DNA of 64,000 nt from Phaeacidiphilus oryzae TH49. Lineage in GTDB: Bacteria; Actinomycetota; Actinomycetes; Streptomycetales; Streptomycetaceae. The number at the start of each line of letters is the position of its first letter. Position 1 is the first letter of the stretch. The stretch lies in assembly GCF_000744815.1 (NCBI RefSeq), contig NZ_JQMQ01000005.1, positions 1,992,055 to 2,056,054 on the forward strand, in the 5' to 3' direction. The translations under genes were made by a program, and so were the position numbers. Positions 63,631-64,000 of this stretch are shown here, in pieces. The notes below the pieces were generated by a model. It was not told the origin of the DNA. It did no database searches and saw only the letters and a program-made list of their open reading frames with translations.

Positions 63631-64000
63631 TCAGCCCGCCGGACGCCCCGCCCCTCCTCCAGTGTCCTCCCCGGCCCGGACCAGCGGGAGGAGGACCTGG
63701 TCGACCACCGCCCGGGCCTCGTCCTCGTCCGGATCGGCGCCGCGCATCTTGGTCCGGTACAGCAGCATCGCCGGCAGCACGTCCGCGACCAGCGGGCAGG
63801 CCGCGCCCGGCCGCACCTCGCCGCGCCGCTCGCCCTCCGCGAGCACCGCCTGGATCAGCTCGGTCACCGGCTCCACCACCCGCTGGTGGACCAGTTCGAA
63901 GAAGGCCTGGGCGTGCTCGTGGTCCAGCTCGTCGATGACCGCCCGCAGGGCGCTGCCCGGATGGCTGCGCATCGCGGTCAGCATCCGGTCGGCGACCGAG
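63631..64000 (-). CDS. TetR-family regulator, C-terminal part
   Basis: The reading enters from the right edge, so the DNA-binding domain is outside the window. The visible 122 residues are the end of a TetR ligand-binding domain: [20 protein letters not shown], then [16 protein letters not shown] and [16 protein letters not shown]. The stop is at 63631-63633. The target may be a transporter further right, which cannot be seen. Confidence 0.78.
   Translation of the reverse strand, partial: SVADRMLTAMRSHPGSALRAVIDELDHEHAQAFFELVHQRVVEPVTELIQAVLAEGERRGEVRPGAACPLVADVLPAMLLYRTKMRGADPDEDEARAVVDQVLLPLVRAGEDTGGGAGRPAG

Overview
The window is very GC-rich DNA with actinobacterial codon use (G or C at nearly every third codon position, many GTG starts) and no tRNA, rRNA, insertion sequence, phage gene or CRISPR array. 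The gene set places it in the Streptomycetaceae. From right to left it carries rnhB, the GntR-family sporulation regulator whiH, the principal sigma factor hrdB, parE, parC, ptsH and a GNAT/acyl-CoA-synthetase-like fusion. This is the order of the core chromosome of Streptomyces coelicolor around hrdB (known gene order, not computed here).

Layout. 1-3990: the end of a phosphodiesterase-type hydrolase, a DUF5998 protein and a Pat-like protein acetyltransferase. 3991-4497: a 168-bp tandem array. 4498-17636: a probable furanoside-utilisation locus with two Tat-exported enzymes (a GH127 beta-L-arabinofuranosidase-like protein and a DUF4965/GtaA-like protein), a divergent four-gene YtfQ/R/T/YjfF-like sugar ABC transporter, two LacI regulators and an aldose 1-epimerase. 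17860-18180: a DasR-like operator and ptsH. 18181-18625: a second tandem array sharing a 20-bp core with the first. 18667-25300: PhzF, VOC, LysR, an MFS exporter with its TetR, and the RNA ligase RtcB. 25715-28575: a pair of M16 peptidase-like proteins, one with and one without the zinc site. 29016-31472: parC. 31748-33920: a small accessory patch (DUF6082, an 84-aa protein, a secreted protein).

34100-39646: a NitT/TauT-type ABC transporter facing a CitA/CitB-like two-component system. 39837-43113: a sodium:solute symporter with a DUF485 partner. 43255-45928: a NarL-type two-component system with a DUF1453 protein. 46046-53503: parE, a DUF7455 zinc-ribbon protein, a secreted trypsin, hrdB and whiH. 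53709-64000: an ABC exporter with a degenerate ATPase, an NrtR-like Nudix regulator, a glycogen-debranching-like protein, DUF4192, unknowns, rnhB and a partial TetR.

How the parts may work together. In the furanoside locus, secreted enzymes would release sugars, the YtfQ-like system would import them, the epimerase would equilibrate anomers, and LacI proteins would act on AACGTT-centred sites in the divergent promoter. In the 34-40 kb region a 24-bp motif (20 of 24 identical) occurs upstream of both the transporter and the sensor kinase, which suggests a shared operator. Three genes (37893-39646, 41573-43113, 62068-62744) are interrupted by frame breaks, each of the class produced by one missing base in a G/C run. 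They may be assembly indels rather than true pseudogenes. Most operons end in strong perfect hairpins, listed below.
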